In this document: in pieces, positions 49,663 through 59,022 of the stretch
Layout of the letters: each line of letters begins with the position of its first letter
Position numbering within the stretch: the first letter of the stretch is position 1
DNA from: Caballeronia jiangsuensis
GTDB taxonomy: Bacteria; Pseudomonadota; Gammaproteobacteria; Burkholderiales; Burkholderiaceae
NCBI GenBank assembly: GCA_000648925.1
Contig: JFHF01000007.1
Location: 1-64,000, forward strand
Length of the DNA stretch: 64,000 bases
Direction: 5' to 3'
Made by a program: the position numbers and the translations under genes
Notes under the pieces: generated by a model
What the model was told of the DNA's origin: nothing
The model's input: only the letters and a program-made list of their open reading frames with translations
Database searches by the model: none

Positions 49663-50790
49663 TTAAAGAATGCTGTCCAGCGCCTTGGCAAGCCTGTTCA
49701 CGGTGCCTTCGACGTCATGCAGTTTGTCTAGCCCGAACAGTCCGATGCGGAAGGTTTTGAAGTCCGCGGGCTCGTCGCATTGAAGCGGAACGCCGGCCGC
49801 GATCTGCAAGCCGGCATCCGCAAACTTCTTGCCGGACCGGATGCCGTCATCGTCCGTGTAGCAGACCACCACGCCCGGCGCCTCGAAGCCATCGGCCGCC
49901 ACGCTCCTGAAGCCTTTCTCGGCCAGCAGCGAGCGAACGCGCTTGCCGAGTTCGAGCTGCTCCGCTCTCACTTTGTCGAAGCCGTATGCTTCCGTCTCCT
50001 TCATCACATCGCGCAGAATGGTGAGACCGTCCGTGGGCATCGTGGCGTGATACGCGAACCCGTTGTTCTCGTAGGCTTCCATGATTTGGAGCCACTTGCG
50101 AAGGTCGCAAGCGAAGCTGGTGCTGGTCGTCGAATCAATTCTCTCGCGGGCGAGCGGGCCGAGCATGACCAGTGCGCAGCACGGTGAGGCGCTCCATCCC
50201 TTTTGCGGCGCGCTGATCAGGATATCGACGCCGCTCGCCTGCATATCGACCCATACCGTGCCGGAAGCGATGCAATCGAGCACGAACATTCCGCCGACTT
50301 CATGAACCGCGTCGGCCACCGCGCGCAAGTAGGCATCGGGCAGCATCATCCCGGATGCGGTTTCGACATGCGGCGCGAACACCAGATCCGGCTTATTTTC
50401 CCTGATCGCCGCGACCACTTCTTCGACCGGCGGCGGTGCATAGGCGGCCTGCCTCCCTTCCGCGACCGGACGCGCCTTCAGAACGATCGACTCCGACGGA
50501 ATGCCGCCCATGTCGAAAATCTGCGACCAGCGGAAACTGAACCAGCCATTGCGGATGACCAGACACTTCCTGTTCGTCGCGAACTGGCGGGCAACGGCTT
50601 CCATGCCAAAGGTCCCGCTGCCCGGCACGACAACGGCCGACTTCGCGTTGTAGACTTTTTTCAGGGCAGCGGAGATGTCGCGCATGACGCCTTGAAAGAG
50701 CTGCGACATGTGATTGATTGATCGGTCGGTGTAGACGACCGAATATTCGAGGAGCCCCTCGCGGTCCACATCGGGAAGTAACCCTGGCAC
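49663..50790 (-). CDS. Class V aminotransferase (PLP-dependent)
   Basis: A 375-aa fold-type I PLP enzyme related to alanine-glyoxylate / serine-glyoxylate aminotransferases. The PLP lysine lies in SAPQKGWSASP near residue 195 and the cofactor Asp in MFVLDCIASG near 175. The C-terminal Arg in TFRIGLFG would bind the substrate carboxylate. I start at the GTG at 50790, which follows AGGAGG; the frame is open far upstream but over the divergent LysR gene. It is divergent from a LysR gene followed by a DctA-type carrier, suggesting a pathway for an amino or dicarboxylic acid. Confidence 0.9.
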   Translation of the reverse strand: MPGLLPDVDREGLLEYSVVYTDRSINHMSQLFQGVMRDISAALKKVYNAKSAVVVPGSGTFGMEAVARQFATNRKCLVIRNGWFSFRWSQIFDMGGIPSESIVLKARPVAEGRQAAYAPPPVEEVVAAIRENKPDLVFAPHVETASGMMLPDAYLRAVADAVHEVGGMFVLDCIASGTVWVDMQASGVDILISAPQKGWSASPCCALVMLGPLARERIDSTTSTSFACDLRKWLQIMEAYENNGFAYHATMPTDGLTILRDVMKETEAYGFDKVRAEQLELGKRVRSLLAEKGFRSVAADGFEAPGVVVCYTDDDGIRSGKKFADAGLQIAAGVPLQCDEPADFKTFRIGLFGLDKLHDVEGTVNRLAKALDSIL

Positions 50791-50823
50791 GTTTGCCTCC
50801 TGTGATCGACGAATTCGACGTTC

Positions 50824-50836
50824 AGAATCAGATTCT
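50824..50836. promoter_or_regulatory. Palindrome between aminotransferase and LysR genes
   Basis: A 13-bp perfect palindrome around one base, AGAATC-A-GATTCT, lies 34 bp upstream of the aminotransferase start in the LysR divergent gap. It is a candidate binding site for that LysR protein, though it is shorter than a classical T-N11-A box with flanks. Confidence 0.4.
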
Positions 50837-50973
50837 AACGAAAGCGACTCGCGGCTGACGTGACGAGCATTGTGCTGCCAAATCGTGGGCTGACGCTTGA
50901 GCGCTGCCACTTCGATGGGCACGCCCGTCAGCATGATGCAAAATACGCGCACGTCAATTGCGGGGGATGGTTT

Positions 50974-51903
50974 GTGGGCGTCAACTTCGACCTGAACGAT
51001 TTGCAGGCGTTTCGAGCCGTCGTGGAGATGGGTAGCTTCCGCAAGGCAGCGGAGGCGGTCAACATCTCTCAACCGGCGCTCAGCCGGCGCATCGAGAAGC
51101 TCGAGGCGGCGCTCGGCGTGCGGCTCTTCGAGCGGACCACGCGCAGCGTGATGCTCACCACCGTGGGCCGCGTGTTCGCCCCCAGCGCGGAACAGCTTCT
51201 CGACGATCTCGATGTCGCGTTGCTCGGCATCCGCGACGTCTCCAGCAGCCGGCTCGGTCACGTGACCATCGCATGCGTGCCATCGGTTGCCTACTATTTT
51301 CTGCCGAGCGTCGTGGCCGCCTATCACAGCCGCTATCCGCGCATCCGGGTCAAGCTGCTCGATTCGAGCGCCAACGAAGTGCTCGGCTCGGTCATCAGCG
51401 GCGAGGCCGATTTCGGCGTCAGCTTCATGGGCAGCCAGGAAACCGAGGTCGAGTTCAAGGTTCTGCTGCAGGAACGGTTCGTCGCCGCGTGCCGTCGCGA
51501 TCATCCGCTGGCAAGAAAGACGCGCGTGTCCTGGAGCGAGCTTTATGAACACGAATACGTTTCCGTCGACAAGACTTCCGGCAATCGCCTGCTGCTGGAT
51601 CAGGCGCTGACCAGCGTGTCGCCGGCCGCGCCGAGCGTGTGCGAGACTCGCCATGTCACCACCATGCTCGGCCTGATCGAAGCGGGACTGGGTGTGGCGG
51701 CCGTGCCTTCGATGGCGATGCCCATGCGCGACCATCCGATCCTCACGAGCGTGCCGCTGGTTGATCCGGTCGTGACGCGGCGAGTGGGCATCGTCAGGCG
51801 GCGCGGACGCCCGCTCGCGCCGGCCGCGCAACAGTTCTATCAGATGATCCTCGAAACGAAACGCAGCGGCGTGGCCCGTGCGGCGAAGAAGACTGCGAAG
51901 TGA
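50974..51903 (+). CDS. LysR-type regulator of the aminotransferase/DctA locus
   Basis: A 309-aa LysR protein: helix-turn-helix in residues 5-64 (DLNDLQAFRAVVEMGSFRKA, then NISQPALSRRIEKLEAALG) and an effector domain starting near GHVTIACVPSVAYYFLPSVV. I use the GTG at 50974, preceded by GGGGGA at a 6-nt spacing. The frame is open for 38 codons more, but these are not LysR-like. Its stop overlaps the start of the downstream carrier gene (GTGA at 51900-51903), so regulator and carrier are translationally coupled. Confidence 0.92.
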   Translation: MGVNFDLNDLQAFRAVVEMGSFRKAAEAVNISQPALSRRIEKLEAALGVRLFERTTRSVMLTTVGRVFAPSAEQLLDDLDVALLGIRDVSSSRLGHVTIACVPSVAYYFLPSVVAAYHSRYPRIRVKLLDSSANEVLGSVISGEADFGVSFMGSQETEVEFKVLLQERFVAACRRDHPLARKTRVSWSELYEHEYVSVDKTSGNRLLLDQALTSVSPAAPSVCETRHVTTMLGLIEAGLGVAAVPSMAMPMRDHPILTSVPLVDPVVTRRVGIVRRRGRPLAPAAQQFYQMILETKRSGVARAAKKTAK

Positions 51904-53201
51904 ACCTGCCAAGGCCCTTCAATCTGCTGTACGTTCAGGTTCTGCTCGGCATGGCGCTCGGCATGACCGTCGGGCACTTCTGGCCACAGTCCGGTGCGGC
52001 GCTCAAACCGCTCAGCGATGCATTCGTCGCGCTGGTGCGCATGATGATCGCGCCGATCGTCTTCTGCACGATCGTCACCGGCATCACCTCGCTGTCGAGC
52101 GGCTCGAAAATCGGCCGGACCATCCTGAAAGCGCTGGCGTTGTTCTACGTCCTCACCATCGCCGCGCTCCTTCTGGGCCTCGCGACGGCGTTCGCGCTGC
52201 AACCCGGCGCCGGACTGCATATCGACCCACGCCATCTCGACACGGCCGTTCTCGCGCAGTATTCGCCGCGCACGCAGCCGCGCGGGCTCGTCGAATTCGC
52301 GTTGCATGTGATTCCGGAGACGTTCGTCGGCGCCTTCGAGAAAGGCGAAGTGCTGCCGGTCCTGTTGCTCGCGCTTCTGTTCGGCTTCGCGTTGAACGCC
52401 AGCCACAGCGCCGGACAACGGGTGCAGACATTCATCGATGCCATCGCGCACGTGCTGTTTCGCATCCTCGCGCTGATCATGCGGCTCGCGCCCGCCGGCG
52501 CATTCGGCGCGATGGCGTTCACGGTAGGCCGCTTCGGCATCCGGTCGATCGGCTCGCTCGGCATGCTGATGGTGTCGTTCTATGCGGCGTGCCTGGTGTT
52601 CGTCGTCTGCGTGCTCGGGCTGCTCGCGCGCCTGCATGGCTTCTCGCTCTGGCGGCTGCTGCGCTACATTCGCGAGGAACTCATCATCGTGCTCGCGACG
52701 TCATCGACGGAACCGGTGTTGCCGCGCCTCATCGTCAAGCTGGAAGCGCTCGGCTGCGACAAAGGAATCGTCGGTCTCGTGCTGCCCGCCGGCTATTCGT
52801 TCAACCTCGACGGCACGGCGATCTATCTGACGCTCGCTTCGATGTTCATCGCCCAGGCGTGCGACATCCACCTCTCCGGCGGCCAGATCGCGACGATGCT
52901 CGCGGTCATGCTGCTCACGTCGAAGGGCGCGGCGGGCGTATCGGGCAGCGGGCTGGTCGCGCTCGTCGCGACGCTCGCCGTCATCCCCGATCTGCCGCTC
53001 GCGGGTGTCGCGCTGCTGGTCGGCATCGATCGCTTCATGTCCGAGGCGCGCGCCCTGACGAGCGTGATCAGCAACGCCTGCGCGGTGATCTTCGTATCGA
53101 TGTGGGAGCGCGCCTGCGACCGGGCGCGCCTGAAAGAAGCGTTGAGCGTTGCGCGCGAGCCGCAAGAACCGCTCGATCGGCCCGCCGATCTGCCGGGCTG
53201 A
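51900..53201 (+). CDS. DAACS-family dicarboxylate/amino acid:cation symporter (DctA/GltP type)
   Basis: A 433-aa sodium- or proton-coupled carrier. The signature GYSFNLDGTAIYLTLASMFIAQ, the hairpin STEPVLPRLIVKLEALG, and LLTSKGAAGVSGSGLVAL followed by GIDRFMSEARALTSVISN are all present, as in DctA and GltP. Residues in the last motif (Asp and Arg) bind carboxylate and the alpha-amino group region. The start is a GTG overlapping the LysR stop. It probably imports the substrate or co-substrate of the divergent aminotransferase. Confidence 0.94.
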   Translation: MNLPRPFNLLYVQVLLGMALGMTVGHFWPQSGAALKPLSDAFVALVRMMIAPIVFCTIVTGITSLSSGSKIGRTILKALALFYVLTIAALLLGLATAFALQPGAGLHIDPRHLDTAVLAQYSPRTQPRGLVEFALHVIPETFVGAFEKGEVLPVLLLALLFGFALNASHSAGQRVQTFIDAIAHVLFRILALIMRLAPAGAFGAMAFTVGRFGIRSIGSLGMLMVSFYAACLVFVVCVLGLLARLHGFSLWRLLRYIREELIIVLATSSTEPVLPRLIVKLEALGCDKGIVGLVLPAGYSFNLDGTAIYLTLASMFIAQACDIHLSGGQIATMLAVMLLTSKGAAGVSGSGLVALVATLAVIPDLPLAGVALLVGIDRFMSEARALTSVISNACAVIFVSMWERACDRARLKEALSVAREPQEPLDRPADLPG

Positions 53202-53216
53202 ATCGTTGCCGTCGTC

Positions 53217-53999
53217 TCAATGCGTGGCGACGGAATCGAGCCCGGTCGATGTCACTTCCGGCTGCACGGCGGGCGACGCGAGATAGTCGAGCAGCGCTTT
53301 CGCCTCCTTCGGATGCTGTGCGCCGACCGGTATGCCCGCCGCAAAGCGCGTGACGGATTGCACCGACTCCGGAATCTTGCCGACGTACGCCGCGCCCTTC
53401 ACCGGCAGCAACTCGCTCACCTGCTGGAAGCCGACTTCATAGTCGCCGGTCGCAACCACGGACGCCACTGGAATCTTCGGGATCATTTTCGCCTTGGTCT
53501 TCACCTGGTCCTCGATGCCGAGCCGCCTGAACAACTCGCGCTCGATATAGACGCCGCTCGCGCTGTCCGAATAGACGATCGACCGGGCATGCAGCAAGGT
53601 CTCTCTGAGCGCCTCCTCGGACCCGATGTCGGGCTTGGGCGCCCCGTCGCGCACGACCATGCCGATGCGCGAATCCGCGAGTTCGACGCGCGAATCGGGA
53701 ATGACCTTGCCCTGTTTGATCAGGTCGTCGAGCGCGTAGCCGACCATGATCACGACATCGGCGGGCTCGCCGCGTTGAAGACGGTTCGGAATGGCTTCCG
53801 GCGATTTGCCCATCGACGGGCCGAGCGCGGTATCGAGCGTATTGCCCGTCGATGCCGCGAATTTCGGGCCGAGCAATTTGTACGCCGCGGTGAACCCGCC
53901 GGAGCTCATCACATGAAGATCGGCGGCCTGTACGTTTGCCGCGGCGACGGCGCCGCCGAGCAGCGCGACGGTGCAGCATTTCAGAAGGATGGATTTCAT
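53217..53999 (-). CDS. ModA-like periplasmic binding protein
   Basis: A 260-aa type II periplasmic binding protein with a signal peptide (cleavage after VQAA, about 25) and the mature start DLHVMSSGGFTAAYKLLGPKF, as in ModA-like molybdate/anion-binding proteins. There is a conserved GEPADVVIMVGYALDDL segment. No ABC permease or ATPase is near; instead it follows an MHS-family carrier gene by 20 bp. The ligand is therefore unlikely to be plain molybdate and could be an organic acid. I use the ATG at 53999; the frame is open far upstream opposite the carrier gene. Confidence 0.85.
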   Translation of the reverse strand: MKSILLKCCTVALLGGAVAAANVQAADLHVMSSGGFTAAYKLLGPKFAASTGNTLDTALGPSMGKSPEAIPNRLQRGEPADVVIMVGYALDDLIKQGKVIPDSRVELADSRIGMVVRDGAPKPDIGSEEALRETLLHARSIVYSDSASGVYIERELFRRLGIEDQVKTKAKMIPKIPVASVVATGDYEVGFQQVSELLPVKGAAYVGKIPESVQSVTRFAAGIPVGAQHPKEAKALLDYLASPAVQPEVTSTGLDSVATH

Positions 54000-54019
54000 G
54001 TTCGAACCCAGGCGAAAGG

Positions 54020-55318
54020 TCAGGACGCCGCAGGCAGCGGAACCGGACGGCGCCGATACAGCGCCAGCGTCGCAACCAGCCCGCACACGGCGGCGAAGCT
54101 CATCCAGTAGCCGGGCGCGGCCTTGTCGCCAGTCATGTGGATCAGCGCCGTCGAGATGACGGGCGTGAAACCGCCGAAGATCGCCGTCGCGAGGCTGTAG
54201 GCGAGCGAGAATCCGGCGACGCGCACTTCGACCGGCATCACTTCGGTGAGCGCGACGACCATCGCGCCGTTGTACATGCCGTACATGAACGAGAGCCACA
54301 ACAGCACGAGCAGCATGTTGACGAAGCTCGGCGCGTGGGCCAGCAGCGACAGCGCGGGATAGGCGGTCGCGATCGCCAGGATCGTCATTGCGAGGAGAAG
54401 CGGGCGGCGTCCGATCCGGTCCGACAGCGCGCCGCCGATCGGCAGCCAGATGAAGTTGGAGATGCCCACGCACAGCGTGACGAGCAGGCTGTCGGCGGTG
54501 CTCAGATGCAGGACCGTCTTGCCGAAGGTCGGGGCGTACACCGTGATCAGATAGAAGCTCGTGGTCGTCATCGCGACGAGCAGGACGCCGGCGATCACGA
54601 CGGTCCAGTTTTGCCCAAGCGTGGCGAAGACTTCCTTCATTGTCGGACGATGCTGACGCTGCTTGAATTCCCGCGTTTCCTCGAGATTGCGCCGCAGAAT
54701 GAAAATGAACGGCACGATCATGCAGCCGACGAAGAACGGCACGCGCCATCCCCACGCGGCGATCGTCGCGGTGTCGAGCCATTGGTTGAGCGCGAAACCG
54801 AGCGCCGCCGCGACGACGATAGCCACTTGCTGGCTGGCGGATTGCCAGCTCGTGAAGAAGCCCTTGCGTCCGGGCGTCGCCATTTCGGCGAGATAGACCG
54901 ATACGCCGCCGAGTTCCGCGCCCGCCGAGAAGCCTTGCAGCAGGCGGCCGATCAGGACCAGCGCCGGCGCGAAGAGTCCGATCGACGCGTAACCGGGGAC
55001 GAAGGCGATCAGGATGGTGCCGGCCGCCATGATCGACAGGGTGACGATCAGGCCCTTGCGCCTGCCGACATCGTCGATATACGCGCCGAGGATGATCGCG
55101 CCCAGCGGCCGCATCAGGAAGCCTGCGCCGAACACCGCGAAGGTCATCATCAGCGAAGCGAACTCGCTTCCCGCCGGGAAAAAGACGGTGGCTATCTGCG
55201 TGGCGTAGAAGCCGAACAGGAAGAAGTCGAACTGTTCGAGGAAGTTGCCTGCCGTCACGCGCAGCACGGCGGATGCCTTCGATTGCGCGGAAGCGAGGGT
55301 CGTAGGGGAAGGGTGCAT
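54020..55318 (-). CDS. MFS transporter, metabolite:H+ symporter (MHS) family
   Basis: A 432-aa, 12-helix carrier with the MHS start [42 protein letters not shown] and [20 protein letters not shown], as in citrate, tricarballylate, proline/betaine and shikimate permeases. The C-terminal half has [18 protein letters not shown] start at the ATG at 55318, which has GGAG 8 nt upstream; 27 more open codons are not family-like. The next gene in the same direction is a periplasmic binding protein, an unusual partner for an MFS carrier. Confidence 0.92.
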   Translation of the reverse strand: MHPSPTTLASAQSKASAVLRVTAGNFLEQFDFFLFGFYATQIATVFFPAGSEFASLMMTFAVFGAGFLMRPLGAIILGAYIDDVGRRKGLIVTLSIMAAGTILIAFVPGYASIGLFAPALVLIGRLLQGFSAGAELGGVSVYLAEMATPGRKGFFTSWQSASQQVAIVVAAALGFALNQWLDTATIAAWGWRVPFFVGCMIVPFIFILRRNLEETREFKQRQHRPTMKEVFATLGQNWTVVIAGVLLVAMTTTSFYLITVYAPTFGKTVLHLSTADSLLVTLCVGISNFIWLPIGGALSDRIGRRPLLLAMTILAIATAYPALSLLAHAPSFVNMLLVLLWLSFMYGMYNGAMVVALTEVMPVEVRVAGFSLAYSLATAIFGGFTPVISTALIHMTGDKAAPGYWMSFAAVCGLVATLALYRRRPVPLPAAS

Positions 55319-55465
55319 CGAGGTGTCTCCAGATATTCTTGGCTTGCGGTGTTCGGGCGATTTATTGTTTGTCGAATACTCGCCTGAACCTCGCGACACG
55401 ATAAGTGCTATTTTTGGAACGATTGATGTGCGCCGGTTATCAATGCCGATCCAGGCCTTCGTGCC

Positions 55466-56563
55466 TCAGTGCCCGCGAGGATGCGCAAGGAAAAAGCGCA
55501 CCATCTCCGCGCTGGCGTTCGGTCCGGTGGGGTCCGTATAGCTGCCGTTCGAGGAACCGCCCGACCACGCATGAGGCGCGCCGTGAATGATCCACAATTC
55601 CGCGGGCGTGCCTTCAGGCGATTTCATTCGCTGGACCGCGTGCTTGCGTGCTCCGGTATCGGTGGATGAGCGGTGTCCCGCTTCGGCTCCATTCGGCGTG
55701 AATCCGCGCAATAGTTCAGTCGCGTTGACGTGATGCACGGTCGCGTCGGCATCGCCGTGAAAGACGATCAGCGGGCAGCGAGATGTTGTCGTTGCGGCCT
55801 TCGGCTTGGCCTTGCCCCCGCGCATGGCCGCGAGCGCGGACGGCAGATCGTGCGCGCATCCGACGGGCAGGCCCGAGTGGACGCCTGCCGCCGCGTACAG
55901 ATCGGGATAGCGCTGCGCCATGACTGCCGCCATCGCGCCGCCGGCCGAAAGGCCTGCCACATACACACGCTTAGGGTCCACGTTGTGTTGCGTCATGATC
56001 TCGCGCGTGATGCCCGCGATCAGCGACGGCTCGCCCTGATCGCGTTGCTGATCCGACGGCTTGAACCAGTTCCAGCACCTGGACGGATTCGCGCCCTGCG
56101 GCTGAATCGGATACGCGACCATGAAGCCGTGGGTTTCGGCGAGCGCGTTCATCTGCGTGCCTGCCGCGAAATCGTCGGCGTCCTGCGTGCATCCGTGCAG
56201 CATGACGACGAGCGGCAGCGGCTCATCGCGATAGCTGCTCGGCACGTAAAGCTTGTAGCTGCGTTGACCCGCGCCGTTCGCATAGCGTCGGGTGCTGAAG
56301 TGCCCACGATCCTGCACGTCGGCGTCTGTCCGAGCGGGCTGCGAGGGGCGCCGGGCGCGAAAGACATCGGTGAAGCGCGTTCGCGTCTTTTCGATGTCGA
56401 TACCGATATCGGCATCGTTGTGCGTGCGTGCGACGTTCGTCTGCTCGCCGTGCATGGCGCGCTTCACGATTTCAGCCGCGGCGGCGGGATCGTTCTTGCG
56501 AAAGAGGGCAAACGCCTCTTTCATCGAGTCGAGAAAGCCTTCGTTGAGTTTCATGTTTTCCAT
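55466..56563 (-). CDS. PHB depolymerase-family esterase
   Basis: A 365-aa esterase of the Esterase_PHB family. It has an oxyanion motif LVVMLHGCTQDADDFAAGTQM, the nucleophile elbow GLSAGGAMA near residue 205, Asp in FHGDADATVHHVN and His in HGAPHAWSGG. A ~90-residue N-terminal extension with helical sequence (LNEGFLDSMKEAFALFRKND) and no signal peptide suggests an intracellular enzyme, possibly attached to polyhydroxybutyrate granules. It follows the CopG gene by 22 bp and is probably cotranscribed with it. Confidence 0.9.
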   Translation of the reverse strand: MENMKLNEGFLDSMKEAFALFRKNDPAAAAEIVKRAMHGEQTNVARTHNDADIGIDIEKTRTRFTDVFRARRPSQPARTDADVQDRGHFSTRRYANGAGQRSYKLYVPSSYRDEPLPLVVMLHGCTQDADDFAAGTQMNALAETHGFMVAYPIQPQGANPSRCWNWFKPSDQQRDQGEPSLIAGITREIMTQHNVDPKRVYVAGLSAGGAMAAVMAQRYPDLYAAAGVHSGLPVGCAHDLPSALAAMRGGKAKPKAATTTSRCPLIVFHGDADATVHHVNATELLRGFTPNGAEAGHRSSTDTGARKHAVQRMKSPEGTPAELWIIHGAPHAWSGGSSNGSYTDPTGPNASAEMVRFFLAHPRGH

Positions 56564-56585
56564 TGCCGAATATAGGGTGAGGCCG

Positions 56586-57002
56586 CTATCGGATGCGATC
56601 CGCCAGCGCAGCCTTGACTGCCGGTGATGCGTGCAACGCGCCGCGAACCAGGATCGAGTCGATGGTTGCCAGCGCGAGTTCGGGCGATACGTCGCTGGCG
56701 ATGCTGGCGAGACCCAGCACCTGGATCTTGAGCCGCTGATTGGCCGCGCGCGCCGCTTCGAGGTCCTGCTTCGAAAAGTACTGGAGGCCCAGCACCAGTT
56801 CGCGTCGCGTCACGGTGTCCTTGACCACCGGCGCGTGAATGGACAACTGGTTGCGGATCGCCGTCCGGATGAGGTCCGTGCGGTTCGAGTAAAAACCTTC
56901 CTCCACGAGCAAATCGATCTGGCCCAGGTCGATCGGGCCCAGGTTGATCGTGATTTTTTCGGTATCGCTGCCTCGGGAGCGATCGACCGGTTCTTTTGCC
57001 AT
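56586..57002 (-). CDS. CopG/ribbon-helix-helix regulator
   Basis: A 138-aa protein whose N-terminal part fits a ribbon-helix-helix domain: a beta strand KITINLGPIDLGQIDLLVEE and two helices containing FYSNRTDLIRTAIRNQLS. A longer C-terminal domain of unknown role follows. I start at the ATG at 57002 with GAGGA just upstream; an earlier in-frame ATG at 57029 falls inside an 18-bp palindrome that is a likely operator. It precedes the PHB-depolymerase-type gene and probably controls that pair. Confidence 0.85.
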   Translation of the reverse strand: MAKEPVDRSRGSDTEKITINLGPIDLGQIDLLVEEGFYSNRTDLIRTAIRNQLSIHAPVVKDTVTRRELVLGLQYFSKQDLEAARAANQRLKIQVLGLASIASDVSPELALATIDSILVRGALHASPAVKAALADRIR

Positions 57003-57024
57003 ATAGTCCTCTTGCCTTCCGGAT

Positions 57025-57042
57025 ACCATCCATATGGATGGT
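57025..57042. promoter_or_regulatory. 18-bp perfect palindrome upstream of the CopG gene
   Basis: ACCATCCATATGGATGGT is perfectly palindromic and lies 23 bp upstream of the CopG start codon. Its paired CCAT and ATGG repeats fit a site for two ribbon-helix-helix dimers, so autoregulation is likely. It is also within reach of the divergent hypothetical gene at 57247. Confidence 0.6.
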
Positions 57043-57246
57043 TATAGGCTGATTTCAAGGAAGAGGCAACGAAGAATTTCGAATCGGCCCGTTTCCGGCG
57101 GAACAGGCCGCGCGCAGGTGTTCGGCCCGGAAGGATCGTGAGATGATTGATGAACGCGCGCCATCATCCATCGCTCGAACAGACCCGCTTTACAGCAAAG
57201 AGACGCGTGCACGTTCGAGCAGATCCAACCTTGCCACCAAACGACC

Positions 57247-57891
57247 ATGAATAAGGGAAAGACGAAACTGACCCGTCAGGATGCCGAGCGCCTTTTCGAG
57301 GGGCTGCCCCCGTCGAATGCGAAAGTGTCGAGCCGGCCCGAGAATCCTTTCGGACCGGCGGCGTCCGACGTCGTCAAACGCGTCGAGGACGAATCCGCAC
57401 TCTGGAAGGACAGCCTGATCACGCTCCCGATAGCGATCGAGTTGCCTGCGGGCTACGCGTCGGTGGCTCGCCTGCGCGAAGCGGTCACGCGAGCGTGGCG
57501 CGTGAAGTGGGTGAGGGAGACCAAAGACGAAGTCGTCGCCGATTTTCCCGACGGATGGACCGCCGTTCGGCCGAAAAGCGGCCCCATCGAGTTGCGGGAT
57601 CCGTCCGGCGTGGTCCGCGGCGTATTCGGCTGGGCCAAGGATGCCGAACTCAGAATTCTGCCGCGCTATCTCATCGAATCGCAGGCAAATGGCTCGAACG
57701 GACTCGGCAGTGTGCTGATTCGCGATCGCGGGAACGGCCGGATTCTCGAACGCTCTTCGACCTGGTCGGCGCGAACGGGCGTCAACCATCCGGACTGGCA
57801 CAAACTCGAAGCGTGGCTCGACCAACGCTATCCGGACCATCGTGACCCGCTTCGATACTGGGACGATTGCGAGGAAAATCTTCGCGGCTGA
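57247..57891 (+). CDS. Hypothetical protein (214 aa)
   Basis: I do not recognise a family. The protein is soluble with no signal or membrane segment. The N-terminal ~40 residues are polar (TRQDAERLFEGLPPSNAKVS). The rest alternates strands and helices, with an aromatic-rich centre (VKWVRETKDEVVADFPDGW, then GVVRGVFGWAKDAELRILPRY) and an acidic, Trp-rich C-terminal end (DWHKLEAWLDQRYPDHRDPL). This reads like a small phage- or plasmid-style regulatory or immunity-type protein, but nothing proves it. It is divergent from copG across 244 bp and converges on the GlxA-type gene (12 bp). Confidence 0.7.
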   Translation: MNKGKTKLTRQDAERLFEGLPPSNAKVSSRPENPFGPAASDVVKRVEDESALWKDSLITLPIAIELPAGYASVARLREAVTRAWRVKWVRETKDEVVADFPDGWTAVRPKSGPIELRDPSGVVRGVFGWAKDAELRILPRYLIESQANGSNGLGSVLIRDRGNGRILERSSTWSARTGVNHPDWHKLEAWLDQRYPDHRDPLRYWDDCEENLRG

Positions 57892-57903
57892 GCGCGTCCG
57901 GAT

Positions 57904-58860
57904 TCAGGCATCCGCGACTATTTCCCGTCGCGCGTTCCGGCGCAGCACATCGGCGGGCACACCGTAGGTTCGAACGAACGCGCGACGCATACGCTCCCGG
58001 TCCGCAAAGCCCGTCTCCTGAGCCACGACGTTGATCGTATGCCGGCCTTGCTCGATCATGAATCTTGCCGCTTCCAGCCGAAGCTGTTCGACCGCCTTCG
58101 CCGGCGATTGACCGGTTTCGGCCAGAAACGCGCGGCTGAACTGCCGGGGGCTGAGGTTGGCCACACCCGCGAGTTCGTCGATGGTGAGCGGATTGCGCAG
58201 GTTGCGCCGTATGTGCGCCAGGACCAGTTCGATTCGATCTGACTTCGGTGTCATGTCGAGCAAAGCCGAGTGTTGCATCTGCCCGCCCAGCCGGCGCTGA
58301 TTCATGACGAGGAGCCTCGCGACCAGCTTCGCGGCATCGGGACCGAGGTCGTTATCGAGCAGGGCCAGCGCAAGGTCGATACCGGCTGTCATGCCCGCCG
58401 AGGTCCAGATCGGACCATCGTTGATGAAGATGCGATCTTCTTCCGTGACGACATCGGGGAACCGTGCCCTGAACTCGGACGCATGCGCCCAATGCATCGT
58501 TGCGCGGCGGCCGTTCAGAAGTCCCGCCTCGGCAAGCACGAATGCGCCGCTACAGATCGAGGCTATGCGTCTCGACGCTTTCGCGGCCTCTTTCACGAAC
58601 GCGATCACGGCCGGATCGAATGGCGGAATCCGCATCTCGGTGATCGAGCCCACGATGACCGTGTCGAATGCCGTCTCTTCGAATGCCGTGGTTTGCAGCG
58701 TCATTCCGCCGGACGATACGACGGGTCCGCCGTGTTCGGACAGCAGGCGAATGTCATAGCACGGCCCTCGCGGCGGCATGTTCGCAAGCTCGAACGTGGT
58801 GAGCGCGGCGAGACTCATCAACTGGAATCTTGGCGGCACGATGAAGCCGATCCGATGCAT
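57904..58860 (-). CDS. GlxA-family regulator (DJ-1/PfpI domain plus AraC HTH)
   Basis: A 318-aa regulator. Residues 1-170 form a DJ-1/PfpI-like domain (RIGFIVPPRFQLMSLAALTTFELAN; elbow ICSGAFVLAEAGLLNGRRATMHW with the Cys and following His). Residues about 205-310 form a double AraC helix-turn-helix (VANLSPRQFSRAFLAETGQS, then VNVVAQETGFADRERMRRAFVRTYGV). I start at the ATG at 58860, which follows AGGAG; a GTG two codons earlier is possible. It is divergent from the nitrilase gene across 162 bp and probably regulates it. Confidence 0.9.
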   Translation of the reverse strand: MHRIGFIVPPRFQLMSLAALTTFELANMPPRGPCYDIRLLSEHGGPVVSSGGMTLQTTAFEETAFDTVIVGSITEMRIPPFDPAVIAFVKEAAKASRRIASICSGAFVLAEAGLLNGRRATMHWAHASEFRARFPDVVTEEDRIFINDGPIWTSAGMTAGIDLALALLDNDLGPDAAKLVARLLVMNQRRLGGQMQHSALLDMTPKSDRIELVLAHIRRNLRNPLTIDELAGVANLSPRQFSRAFLAETGQSPAKAVEQLRLEAARFMIEQGRHTINVVAQETGFADRERMRRAFVRTYGVPADVLRRNARREIVADA

Positions 58861-59022
58861 ATCCACTCCTGCATTTCGTGATCCGGACGCGGTTGCCAGC
58901 GAGCCCGATCGCGACTCGCGCCCACGCGACGGATGGCACGAATGGTGGCAACAACGACATACATGCTAATGACTCGCGGCGCTAAGGTATAGGCACTTCT
59001 TCTACCGCCAAGGAACGACGTC

